A stretch of 64,000 nt of DNA, from assembly GCF_036417845.1 (NCBI RefSeq), contig NC_089978.1, positions 84,872,007-84,936,006 on the forward strand, read 5' to 3'. Numbering within the stretch: the stretch's first letter is position 1; every line of letters starts with the position of its first letter. Both the position numbers and the translations under genes were made by a program. This stretch comes from Apteryx mantelli. Its lineage: Eukaryota > Chordata > Aves > Apterygiformes > Apterygidae. The notes beneath the pieces were generated by a model. It saw nothing but the letters and a program-made list of their open reading frames with translations, did not search any database and had not been told where the DNA came from. This document shows, piece by piece, positions 45,471 through 58,000 of the stretch.

Positions 45471-48400
45471 CTGAGAAAGATGCGCCTCTCAAGACGCTAG
45501 CGTAGGAGCCTCTCAGAGTTCCTCTATGATGAATACAGATGTAAAAAAACTAAACTAAACCAAACCAAAACCCAACCCCTCCCCCCCTGCAAAAAAACCC
45601 CCAAACACATGACTTACTGGCCAAATCTTTTAAATGTTTAAATCAGAATAGGCAGCAATAGAGCACGATAGTCAAAATGTGAAACAGTCCGTTTTTGTTG
45701 CTCTTGTATATTCTTTCTTACCAAGAGCATTTTGATTATGCTGTTGGGTGCTGCAACAGCAGCAGAGGAGCACTTCATGTGACTGTCACTTATAAATATA
45801 AATTGTCTTGTCACTTACAAATTTTAAATATAAAATATAATTGTCTAATCTATGATGCTTACAGTGTATCGACCTAAAATAACTCATGCACATATTGCAT
45901 TTGACTCATCTCCCCACTGAGCTGCATGGTACTGCAGTTGCTGGTCATCACATTGGGGTGTATATATTTTTCATCAACAGCATTTTGATAATGTCATTAT
46001 ATCCAGTCTCTTCAAATGTTCAAATTATAAACAAATCCAAACTTTGCTTTATTTGCTATCATCAGTATAAAATCTCAAATTCAAAGAAGTATATACTTAA
46101 GTAGTTTTAGTATAGGGATATGCGCACATAAAGCATGTGTCTGAATGCTTCAGAATCTAAGAATGTTAGTTGACATCCTTCAGTGAATCTAGCTAAATTA
46201 ATGTAGGAAGATAATGCCCCTTTGCTGCCTATTTTACTCTTTTCATGGAAGTTTCCACTCTGTGGGCAGTTGGCCAGCTAGATCACTGCAGTACACATCT
46301 GGCAGTACAATGTGAGATTAAAATGCTGAGTGAGGAAGACTCACATTTCATTCTGCTTACTCTGTGGTAAGGTGATAACAGCAAAACAGCCAGCAATTGT
46401 AATATCTTAAGGTGCTGTAGGTGATGGAACATGTGACTTCAGCCTTACTGACCATTTTAACCCCTGGATGCTACAGGTAGGGCTGCTATCATTAAGAACA
46501 CTCTCTTTTTTGCAAGGAAATTACGTCCGAGTATTTCAACATCATGTACTTCAATATTAGCCTAGGATTTCTGGGTGTCCTGCAGCCTGCTTAGAGTAGT
46601 GGAAGTATTTCTGTTCAAGTTGCATGGCATCCTTGAATTCCAGGTATGTCTACTAAAGTACGTAGGGACTATTCACTGGCCATGTCTTTGGTGTACAGGT
46701 ACAAAGTGTCCAGATTACCTTGGATTATAGTAGACCAATGGTCCAGTGCATATGCTGTAGAGTTCATACACACTGTGAGTGTATTGGACATGGTTTGCCA
46801 ATATTATCTCTTTGGACAATAGACCTAACATGCTCAGGACACACTGGGCTCAGTGCCTGTGGGCTTAGACTGTCATCCCAGTGCCTCTGGAAAATGCATA
46901 CCTCATAAAAGGTTGAAGTGTATGGTGTGTGATAACTTGAATATGCTAAAATGTTCATTTGGAGACCTCTGTCTATAGTTTTCTCTTTTGAATTTCTAGT
47001 TTTGTAACTATAATACGGTGACACTGAATATATTTTCCTTACTTGAATACCACACTTAAAATGACATAAATATTACCTAGGTAGCATAATGCAGGGATCA
47101 TCGCTGAAGGTTTTATTTTATCACCACTTTGCTGCTTTAGCACAAATATAAGAGTGCTAGAGGAGATAGTCTGGCAGTAATGGTCCCACAGTAAAACTGG
47201 CAAGAGATTAATTATAAGAAATAAACATATTAAACATTTTCAGCATGTTAAGAGCAATAAAACACCCTTTTTTAAAACACTATCAGCTTCTCTAATATCT
47301 AAATATACCTTTCCTCCAGTTAATCTTTCACTCCATGATTTCCCACAGGAGGTAGGCATCTGTATAGAGCTGAGGGGTCTAGATACCACAGCAGACTTGA
47401 ATTGTGGTCCTGTTCAGGCCCTGCATCACAAACATTTTCTGCTTTACTTACCTGTGGCTAAGAAATTCATAGACACACACCCTTTCTGTCCTGAGTGCTT
47501 TGGACAGAATATAATATGCAGTTACCAGACTGCTTTTTCTCATGAGTGCCCAATGCACTTAGAGACTCTTCCAGCTTTTCCTGCCCCCCTCTGGTTTGTG
47601 TATTCCCACAGATAGATCTGGCTTGGCTTCTCTACCTCACACAATGGTGCTTGCTTCTATGCATGGCAAACTGATGGCTGAAAGTTGCAGGCAGCAGAAC
47701 ATCCAGTTTAACCCAGAGAGTCACTGGGTTAAAAAAAGGTATTATGCAAATTCATATAAGGAACATCCATCTGGAACTATTAGTCATAAAGATACAGTTC
47801 TGCCTTAGGAAGTCCCTGAGTAAATTACCAGATGCTCAGAGAGTACGCTAAGAAAGAACTGCTGTATGCTTGCCCTGTTCATTTCCTAGGAATCTGCCAT
47901 TGTCTACTCTCAGAGAGAGTATAATGGCTTGGATAGACCTTTGGTCTGAATTGATAAAGTGATTCTTATGTTACATATATATTAAAGCAAAGACGTGGTA
48001 CTGCTGAACTGACGTACTTTGTATGGAAGAAAGGCATTATCAAGACAAACTACACAAAGGTATGGCATGTGTACTGTTTTTATTAAGGTTATCAATATCA
48101 AACAAAGACTTAAAGTAACACATTACTGATGCTGCCATATAGATTTATAAAATGTGATTGTACTGCCTTTAGTTTTGTAATATTTCGGTTTAAAAATACA
48201 ACTTTTCTGGATAATATTGCTTCTTATGAAACATACAATGTTCTTTTCATTCATTGCTTCCTATTTTATTCCTTTCTACCTGCCTTACTTTATTTGTGTA
48301 TTTGCTATTGCACAGTTATTCTCTACATGGAAACACTAAAGTTAACTATCTTCCGGGACCTACATGAATATCACATTAAATAAACTTTTGATTATGTGCG

Positions 48401-50590
48401 TTTTGTGAGCGGTGAGATCAGTGCCTTCTCCCTCCTAACGACTGATTTCTTTCTTATTGTTTCACCTGATTACTGCCACTGGATCACTTCTGAATTATTC
48501 ATGTTACAAAATATCTGCTGCTGTAAGAGCTGTTTTTACTTTGGAAGCCTGTGTAGATCCTTTACATGTTTGAAACCTACCCTTTATCGTGGAGGAGGAG
48601 CAGTTTGGCCAAAAGGTTTGCTTACAAAGGCACCCCCCTCATCTGGCCCCTCACACAACCCAAATGTAGTGAAGATCTCACATGTTAATTCTTGATTCTT
48701 AAATCCTTTTGGTCTACACCTATGAAACATGAAACAAGTGAGCTGGGTCTAAATGAAGTAAGTGCCCCTGCATTTCTTTCCCAAAGCTCACACAGCTGAG
48801 GAAAGGGTGGCTACTATGGACTCCAGTGTGAGATCTTCCCTTATGGAATTGGGACCAGAAGCATTACAGGGAGAGTTTGGTCATATTGATCAGTTTTATC
48901 CGTGGTGTCCCATGATGCAGTAGAACCCTCTTGAGCTACTTTGTTCCGTAACTAGTTCCTTGCAGTTTTCAGTGTTGCTCCAGTGGTTGAACATTAGTCT
49001 AGAACTAGGCTGAAAATCAGGATGATGCTTCCTGGCAACAGAATGAAGAGTGAGACTAGAACAGCTATTAGAATAGGGAAATTTCTTCATGAGAAATGGT
49101 GTCTGCAGTTGTCATGTCTACATATCATTACAGAGCATTTGTCAGCTACTCAGATTCATTAATTAACCATTTAATTTAATTAACTGATTATGATTTAAGA
49201 TGCAAAGTGTGCAATGAATGGGGATTAAAAAAAAAAAAAACCTTTAAATTTGCAACACATGTTACCACTTATATAAGATCGGCATCAAATCTGAAAGGAT
49301 GGTAGTTCCCAGCACAGGGTGATGGTGACAGGAAGTCGGAAATTAGGCAATAACCTCTTTTTCTTGTACAACTGTTTGAGCAGTGTGCATCTGTTAACCA
49401 AATGTGTGGGTAAGTTAAACTGGTGCAAATTTCTGTATAGACCTGTATTGTTTTACTGTTGCTTTACTGATTTAAGCATAATCCAAGTAGGTCATTCTTA
49501 AAACTGTGGACTAATTGTTGACCAGCTAAAGCACTTAAATACTTGACTCTATTTATCCTTTGCTAAGACAAAGCCATATTTAACATTTTATTATTTGTAG
49601 TAGATTTTCTATCATGATGCAAATTCTAGTTTTAGGTTCAAGCAAATAGATACTGTGAATCCTGCTTAGGTCTGGCTCTTGTACAGTTTGAATCTACAGT
49701 TCATAAAATTTCTAGGAAAAGATTGATGCCTCTTTCTGGTGTGTGTGTGCAGGAAATGTCATGTGAGACTTCTCTTACCTAACTCAAGCTTTCTGAGAGT
49801 TAGAGCACCTTATATAATCTAGCTTTGTAAGCTTCCTTTACAGTCTGTAGGCTTTAAAGATTTCCTCTAGCTGGTGAGAGGGAGAGGCATGTCTGGAAGG
49901 TTTTCCTAGTTGTTATTACACCTGTAATAATTCCACTGTAATGAATTGCTTTCTTGGAAGTGCCTTTCTCTCACCGCTGGCTGTTGGGGGAGCTCAGGTA
50001 ACTACTTTAAGGTGTGGATGAAGCTGGTTTGAGATGTTTGTGATCCCTCCAAAGAGTCATTTTGGTCCTTACAGCATAAACACATTTAAAGGGAGGGGAA
50101 TTGCAGCGAAGGGAAAGGAACAGGCCACTGGAGACAAAGAGTAGGGAGAGAGGTAGAAACATCTTAAAGCCAATTTTACTGCCAAAGAAAATATACAGTG
50201 GAACTCGACTCCTGAACTAAGTGCCATCACTCTTAGCCAAAGTTAGATGTCTCTAGATCCCTCTCTGCTGTAGTGCCTGTTGCCCCATGATCTGGATACA
50301 AGTTAATCAATTAAAATAAGCACCACCTCTGAAGGCTTTCCTGACTGGAAAGGGGAATAGTATTCCTTTTACTGGCTTTACGTGCTTACAGTGTGACAAT
50401 GATATTTACACCTGAGCTAGTCACTCTTTAGATCCCATTGTAGTCACTGGCAAAGCACACTTATGTTTTTCAGGTGCTGTTTGTCTGATGTATGCTGGTT
50501 ACCTATTTTGGGATGAAATGAATCACACCCCAGAAGTGCTTATTTCTCTCCACTGACTTTCAAGGAAGCCTGAGACGATGTACATGAGGT
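45471..50590. other. AT-rich DNA upstream of GEMIN8, no gene recognised
   Basis: Contains an A/C-rich stretch (45541-45606), the reversed ancient repeat at 47885-47975 and an A14 run near 49228. Open frames are short and without recognisable domains. Confidence 0.5.
47885..47975. repeat. Ancient CR1/L3-like repeat, copy 4 (opposite orientation)
   Basis: The core GGATAGACCTTTGGTCTGAA (47930-47949) is followed by GTGATTCTTATGTTA. This is the reverse-complement sense of the CATAAGAA...CAGACCAAA core at 26550. Confidence 0.6.
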
Positions 50591-50593
50591 ACT

Positions 50594-50947
50594 TTTATTG
50601 CAGAGTGTACATTTAACCAGATGAATCCTGTCGAGAAGAACTGTACAAGTGCAGAAGGTTAATAAAGGAGAATGTGGCAACACTCTTGATTATAAAACAT
50701 AAACCCCCACCTAAGCCAATAGATGGGAATGTTGCAAATGGTAATACATAACCCTCTCCTTGAAACAGCAGTGCTGAGGAATCAAAACTGGTTGCTTCGG
50801 AGTAGTAGAAGATCTGCCAGATAGCCCTGACATGTAGCTGTTGCTTGCTGAAGTATGAGGTCTTGTCTTAGCTTTCGGATGGCACAGGGTCTCTCTTCTT
50901 CATGAAAGCTAAAAAAAGGGACTTTGTGCCACTTGAATTTTCGGAGT
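50594..50947 (-). other. Possible short terminal exon with poly(A) signal, or a solo LTR
   Basis: On the minus strand a pyrimidine tract with TTGCTTTTCAG (50948-50949) precedes 80 bases open in phase 1. They encode a short tail ending AFMKKRDPVPSES and a TAA at 50870-50868. A clean AATAAA (50599-50594) lies about 270 bases on. This is the layout of a last exon with a short 3' UTR. I do not recognise the protein tail and found no convincing upstream exon. The TTTATAATC box and AATAAA could equally belong to a solo LTR, but no clear TG...CA ends were found. Confidence 0.28.
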
Positions 50948-51910
50948 CTGAAAAGCAAAAGAGGAGTGAGAACTTAGTTAACTCCTAAATTTCCATTTCT
51001 GGACGCTTAACACTGGGACAATTAGCATAGCAGCTTATGATGAATTAGATCCAAGTTTTATGTGATAATTTTACACAATGTATACAAACAGTAAAACATT
51101 ATAATGATACATTTTCATCTTGTCTTTTAAATTCATCTTGTTGGTCTTTAGTCTTTGTATCTGTTTTTGTTCATTTTTTGCCATGATCATAGAGCAATAG
51201 CACTCAAAATTTATAATTAGGAAATAGAGATGACATTGTACTGTTTCTCTTATATAGAAAAAATGGAACTATTTCACATTTGTCATCAGCTATCTTTCAT
51301 TCAGAAAACTCATTAATAATGTTAATGTGCTGTAATGCATGCAGTCATCAGGTGACATGTGAAGAAGCAAGTAAGAATGAAGACCGTAAAGACATTAGAT
51401 GTGGGCCAGGGTTTGGTTTTCTTACCCAAGGAGAGACTCAATGCTTTATTCGAACAGGAGAGGGTTGTATAGCTGAATGGCTGTGACCACAATAACGAGG
51501 GAGGTCACTGAGTTTCCTGGTAAATCCTGTGCTCGTTCTTTCTATGCTGAATAGCTTCTACCCCATGAGCAATACTCCTGGCATAAATGCCACTGTACAC
51601 AAAGAAAGCGTCTGCTTGATGAGGGTTCTCGTGTTACAATCAGGCCCCAGGAAAGTGTGTTGACTCAAACTGTGTGTGGGTTACACCAGCTATGTATCAT
51701 TATATGAAACTCTGGAAGTCTTTCTCATTTGGATTTAAACTTTCCTCTGTGTTTTTTGTAATATTGCTAAGTCCCAAAAGATACCCAAAAACATACAGGA
51801 TGCACACATAGGTATATTGAAATACCCCGTTCATTATTAGAATTTAGTCCACAAAAATCATCGAATCCAAGTTAATGTCCCAAACTAATATTTAATCCAC
51901 TCAGTTATAC

Positions 51911-52090
51911 TGCAAATGATAACAGACTGGGAGGAGTGGCTGATACACCAGATGGTTGTGCTGCCGTTCACAGGGACCTTGACAGGCTGGAGAAATGGGC
52001 AGACAGGAGCCTCATGAAGTTCAACAAAGGGAAGTGCCAGGTCCTGCAACTGGGTAGGAATAATCCCTTGCACCAGTACAGGCTTGGGAA
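51911..52090 (+). mobile_element. CR1 LINE fragment, reverse transcriptase motif C region
   Basis: The plus-strand frame reads ANDNRLGGVADTPDGCAAV, then RDLDRLEKWADRSLMKFNKG and KCQVLQLGRNNPLHQY. It corresponds to about 5650-5830 of the long minus-strand CR1 and has the same Asn in the catalytic box. It is truncated at both ends, with no 3' tail. Confidence 0.95.
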
Positions 52091-55000
52091 AGTGTGACGT
52101 TTTAGGGATACAACTGGCTTTCCTAAATGTCTTTTCAGGTTTTTGTTGTTTTTATTTGTACATTAGATTTCTTCATTGGTTGCTGAAATGTCATGAACTA
52201 CCTAAGAGCTATGGGTACACATATCCCATCAAAATTAATAGTCATCTATGTCTGGAAAGAGTTTATGCAAATTCCATGTCTAGGCATCAGGGTTGTTCAT
52301 CATTGTGCAGGTGTTGACTTCTGCATAGCCTTAAAATCAGCCTTTAATCAGACAGAGGTTAGTCACAGAAGTTCTGAATAACACTTTGAATTCAGTTAAA
52401 ATCACTCAGTTATGTACTTTGTTAGGTCTTGTAGCAGTTCAATTTGTTAGCATTGCCCTCCATCATCTTTCGTGTTCTTTTTTTTTTTCCCTTTCTTGTT
52501 CTATTATTTCTTGCACATACTTGTGAGTCCAGAACTGTTATTGCTGGCTGTTTGTGAGCCATAGTCCTCTTACACTGTAGGCTGTTACTGCAGACTGCCT
52601 CACTGATGACCTCTTGAATTTCCACAATTGTAAACAGGTGTACCCAGTACAGTAGGTGATGATAATTACACACATAGCTGCACCTACATCCTGAAACAGA
52701 TGACAGCATGTTGACCAATCTTCTTGCTGAAAGAGAATTTTGAAAAGGTAAAAGGCTTTCTCTGTGTTATCTATACCTTCTGCTGTAAAAGGATTTAGTC
52801 ACACATACTTTGAAACTAGAAGTGCAATTGAGAAGTAGTGCAGAATGTAGATTATATGTGTACTCATGTCAACCTGTCCCAAATGAAGGGAGGCCCTCCT
52901 GATCCTGCAAATGCATCACTCAATCACCATATGATTGAGAACAACAAGATCCTTATTACACAGCTCAAAGAGTTGTGGAAAGGTGTTCTGGGGACAAAGA
53001 CAGGAGATGGCAAAGGCTCTGCACTGGGACAGGGCTGAGCTAAGCTCACAGTTGGATTGACTTGACAACCCAACAAAGCCAGCCTCGGCAGCTTCTTCTA
53101 GCAGTCAAGGTTTCAAATGATCCACCTGCTGTGGGGCCAGCACAACCCTGCTGTCAGAGAGGTATGACTTTGACAGTACAGCCACATCTGACCTGTTCAC
53201 AGGTCTCATGTGTTCCAGGAATTACAGCTGACTTTTTGGTAATGGAGGTTCTTGCGGTTTTCCAGGGTATTTCCTTATGGGTCAAAATAAGTCTATGAAA
53301 GTTGAAACTGATTCAGGAGTTGGTTGTCAGGGAGGAGATGAAAAAAGGACAACTATAATAGAGGACATACATGCATAAATTTTAGGTGCTTAATCCACAA
53401 TGCAGTATCCAAAGTTGAAATCCATGTCTGAGGTTTTCTGTATAACCCAGGGAGAGAGTTGGGTACCTAGAGGAGTTATCTGAAAAAGCTTTGTACCAGT
53501 GCCTGGGTTCATTTTACCAACAAGCTTCTAGCTGAAGAGCCCATATTGCTTTTATAGTCAGTGAAGACATGCATCTTCAGAAGATGGAGATTCTACCTAA
53601 CATCTGAACTAAGCTTTCTGGAAATGAATGTCTCCACTGATGTTAGACAGAAACTAGATACAAGCTTAGGCAGTTCAGCTATGTATATAAAGGTAGAGAA
53701 GAGGAATGCAGGACTTGGAGAAGCCAGAATGTGGGGACATCTGTACCTACAACTGTTCTCTCAGGAAATGAAGCACCTCTCTGTCTTTTTTACGTGGCAA
53801 TGAGAGGTCATGATGAATGTGCTCCCTCTGATAGCCTGCTGAGTACAGAACTTCCTTAGAAAATGAGAGACTCGGCTTTAATTCCCTTCTAAACCTTAGA
53901 AGATTAATACATGCCCCAGGAGAGGAAAAAAACACTTACCTATCACTGACCTTGAAAGCCTGATTCCTGTTTATAAGCCAGCATGAATATTTTATTTTTC
54001 ATTCCAGCTATTGTACGTGTCCACAGATGTAATTTGGCAAGTCATTCTGCTGGCTTTGCCAGACATATTGCAGCGCTCCAGTCACAAATATATTGGCCAG
54101 AACAGAGAAGAAAACAGGCAAAGTGACTTAAAATTTATAGGATCACATAGCACGTTTGTTGCAGCAGGAATGAGTAGTCATGAAAACATACATTAGGTAG
54201 GTTCATAAATTTTGAATATTTTGAGCATGAACAGTTTGTTTCAACCCAGTTTCTCTGTATAATTACCTCCATCAGGTTATTTTGATAGGAATGCTTTCCT
54301 GGGTTGGAGTTTTCATATAAACGCTTCCTCAGTATAGTTTTTTCTTGCACAGGGGTGCTTGGGGACCAGTCACAATGGGGTCTCCCTAGGAGTGTTGGCA
54401 TAAAAAGGGCAACAACCTTCCTTAGGAATGTTTGTATGAGGACTGAGGGAGATGGGTCATTTGGGCCTCACCTTCAATATGTTCTTAGCTCTCACCCAAG
54501 GGATCTGGCTGCTGGTGATACAGAGGAAGCCGATTTCTCCTCCTAGACAGGAGTGGTAAGATCTGAGTCTTGGAAATGTCAGGCAAAAGTATATATTTAT
54601 GCACTGTACAGTACATAGGCAGCAAGTCTTCTGCTATTGAGGAAGGTCAGATCCACTATTTATGAGGGTAATGTTGATTTGCTAATGTATAGGAAAGCCA
54701 AGGCAATTTGGACATACCAGATTTGTTCTACAGCCCATATGCTACTTCTCCAGCAGTTCCATTCAGTTTTGGAGTTTGCTGAGATGGTACTGCTGAGTTG
54801 GGTTATGCATATGCAACAAACCCTCTGGAATCTCCTCACATAGGGCATTCCAGAAAACCCAGACAAATGGACATATTTGTCAGTTTTCATCCAGACAAGA
54901 TTTCCAGATTGGAAAAAAAGAGCATGTTCAGGAAAACCCAGCTGTGTACAAGCCCTAAGAAATGACCTGCATGCCACAGGTAGATGCCACTGGTTTGAGA

Positions 55001-58000
55001 GACCAGATCCCCATACAGCACCAAATTCTGAAGGCTTCACTTCATTTTCTCTCCTCCGTCCAGGATACAAACTGAATAAAAGTTGAATGAAAACTTCAGG
55101 ATATGGCAGACTGGAAATAAATAGTTTGTCAAACAGAAAGCATCTAATAGATGTTAAAGATAAACCTTCTTGGTGTATTGTTATTTTAAATGTAACTGAT
55201 ACAGACTAGTGTCTGTATGTCAAAATATTTCTGGTAGATATAAATAAAATATCGAAGTGAATTTAAATGAATCCCTCTTTGTGTAGAAACTGGGTTTCCT
55301 CTGAGAGTTCATTAATTGTTGCTTCTGGGTCTTGTTTTTGCTAGGTCTCATTTGACTGAGACATTCTGGCTTTAAGACCCAGGTACAGTCTGGGAATTCT
55401 GAAAGATGTGAAGATGTGAATTTTGAACCAAGCTTTCTAAAGGAGCTGGGTACATGCCACACTGCTGTGTTGGCTCTGTTGGCCCTGTGGACTTTTAAGC
55501 TTTCTGTCATCTGAATAATCTTTTTAATGTTTCCTTCATCTCTTTGATAAACTTCTTATGCGGAGGCTCTCTATCTGAGCCTCTTTCTCAGAAACAGGGC
55601 TTTAATGCCTGGAAGCCTGAAGTATGCAGGAGTGGCGGTGATCCCTTGGCTTCTCTTGCACCCGAGTTACTCACTCTTTCTCAGACCTCTGACTATGTGG
55701 GGATGGTGACTTTATAGAAGGTATTTGAAAGTTGAAGCAAGCAGGTATAGTTTTGGTAAGCTTTCCAGGAAATGATTGCTCTATGTTACCCGGTACAAGA
55801 AATCAGAACCACAGTGTCTTCACCTACACCCATACAGCAATTTTCCTGTGGTGCAGGAACTGTCCTTGGGCTTGGGCTGCCCAGAATCCTTCTCCGACAG
55901 CAATGATTTCTCCTCTGCTTACAAGGTTTCTATCCTTGCATGTACCTAGCTCTCTGCTTGCTCTTGTGGTCTCACCTCTCTGTTTCTCTCCATAGCTGAG
56001 GTACTATCTGTCAATCAAACCTTTTATCAGTCTTGTCAGATGATCCAGGTCCCCACTAGGTGATCCTCTGCTGGGTTACTTGTCTTTTGTAGTTTAGGTT
56101 TGAAAAAACAGTTGGCCAGGGTGATAATGGACTCTTTGTCCAATAAAATTTCCATGTAAAGAGAGGATGACAAAAATTTTAAGACTAGAGGAGTTCAATC
56201 TGTGGGCTGCTTCCTGACCCCCTCTTTCCTGGGAGGAGCCCAGGGATGGAGAGACAGTATGCAATGAGGTGGATGAAATGCTCTGGGAGCCCACATCCTC
56301 TTTGCTGCCATTCTCTTTCCTGAAGACTCAGCAGGCTTTTCCATCACAAGAATGGGGACAAAATGCAGTTGTTCTGGCTGACATGCTCAGGACCTGCTTG
56401 TTGTGGTATGAGCTGTGTGTGTGAAGTCGCTTAGGAGATGTGATACCCATGTACACTCCTACCACATGGCCAGAAGTGATGTATGTGAGTATGCACACAC
56501 TGACCATGGGTTAGGAAGTCCCCCATTGTGCTCATGAAATGGTGCATGTGCAATTTTATGAATGAGAAAGATGTCAGTGAAGAACTTCTAAGTGTCTCCC
56601 TAACAGGTTACCTGACATGCTGGCAGAAAGATGGCATCACTGCTCAGTTGTTAGCCCTGTATTATCATCCTTGGGAATTTCAGTCCAGCATCAAGAAGAG
56701 GAGATAAAACCACCAATACAGAGGGCAGACAAATTTTGTGCATGAAATGAAGTTGCAGTCTTCACAAATTAAAAAACACAGAGAATTCCTAAAATGAAGC
56801 AGTTTTCAAATTGTGCATATAGAGATTCTTCAAATCAGTGCATAACCATTTACAGCCAAATTGAATTAATAATAATGAATTTTGAAAGTCTTTTCATTTA
56901 TCTCTGGAGAAGAAGCATCTAGTTTTCTACTGACTTCATTCTTGGTACAATTCTAGTGGAGAAGTCAGTGCAAGACTAGCCACATGGCTATATCGCTTAT
57001 ACTGGGATGAACTGTGCCAGCATTCTGTAATGACCCTATAAAGAAAGCAAAAGGCGTGGAAGTGCATGTACTTCCTTTGCAAGTGTTGGATGATAAATTG
57101 AGGTGACATTAATTCCCAATGCATTAATTATGAATTGTTCATCCATTTTCTATTAATTTAAATGTTCTTTGCAAATTTTATCTTCCTGTTTGGGTATGCT
57201 ATGGTTTAAAACTGAGGCATCTACCTGTTAAAAAGAAAAGGCTTGCTATTTCTGAAGAGACTCCTACAGAATGAATAATGAAGTCCTTCTTATTAAATGA
57301 CTGTGAAAATCAAAATCTCACTACCAGTATTTCCTGAAGGCTTTATATTACAAGGAAATGCACTTGGGGTCAAATCAGTGTCACAAGAAATTTTTGGGAG
57401 TAGAGATGACAATTTGCCTCTACAAAATGAGAGAAATTCTGTTGCGATAAAAAATACTTGCTTTCAAAAGCAAATGCAATATTTACCTGTTGAATTTCCC
57501 AGGCACGTATATGCACACAGTATTATCAGACAAATCAGCTTTAGTTCTGTTATTTTTTACTGAAGTCATCATGTGTAGTACCCAGAGACACTGAGCAAGA
57601 TCTGCTATACACTATACAGGTACCAGATGTACAGAACAAGTAATCTGCTGACATAGAAATGAATATGAATGCAATACTATTGTGGGAAAGGAGACAGAGA
57701 TGATTGTTATTTGTATTTTAAGTAGTTGGAAAGTGATCAAATGTTAGTCTAATGGATACAATATGCCATTAAGTAGGTAGATCCAGAGGTGGTTCCGGAG
57801 ATTTGTTTCTGAGAATGTAATTCCATTCTTACACATCAGTGCTCTGTGATACACTTGACAAAAAAAATGCATGTACATTTGCATTGTTATTTTACAGGTT
57901 TATAAGGCACCATAAAACTCTTAGTTTGAGATTTGTTTTGTTATGTGTAGAATACCATTCCTAGGAAATAACAATTAATTTATGGGAATATACACACTGA

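Noticed and set aside
54660..55070. 136-codon minus-strand frame
   Set aside because: No domain recognised; flanking sequence gives no phase-consistent splice partners.
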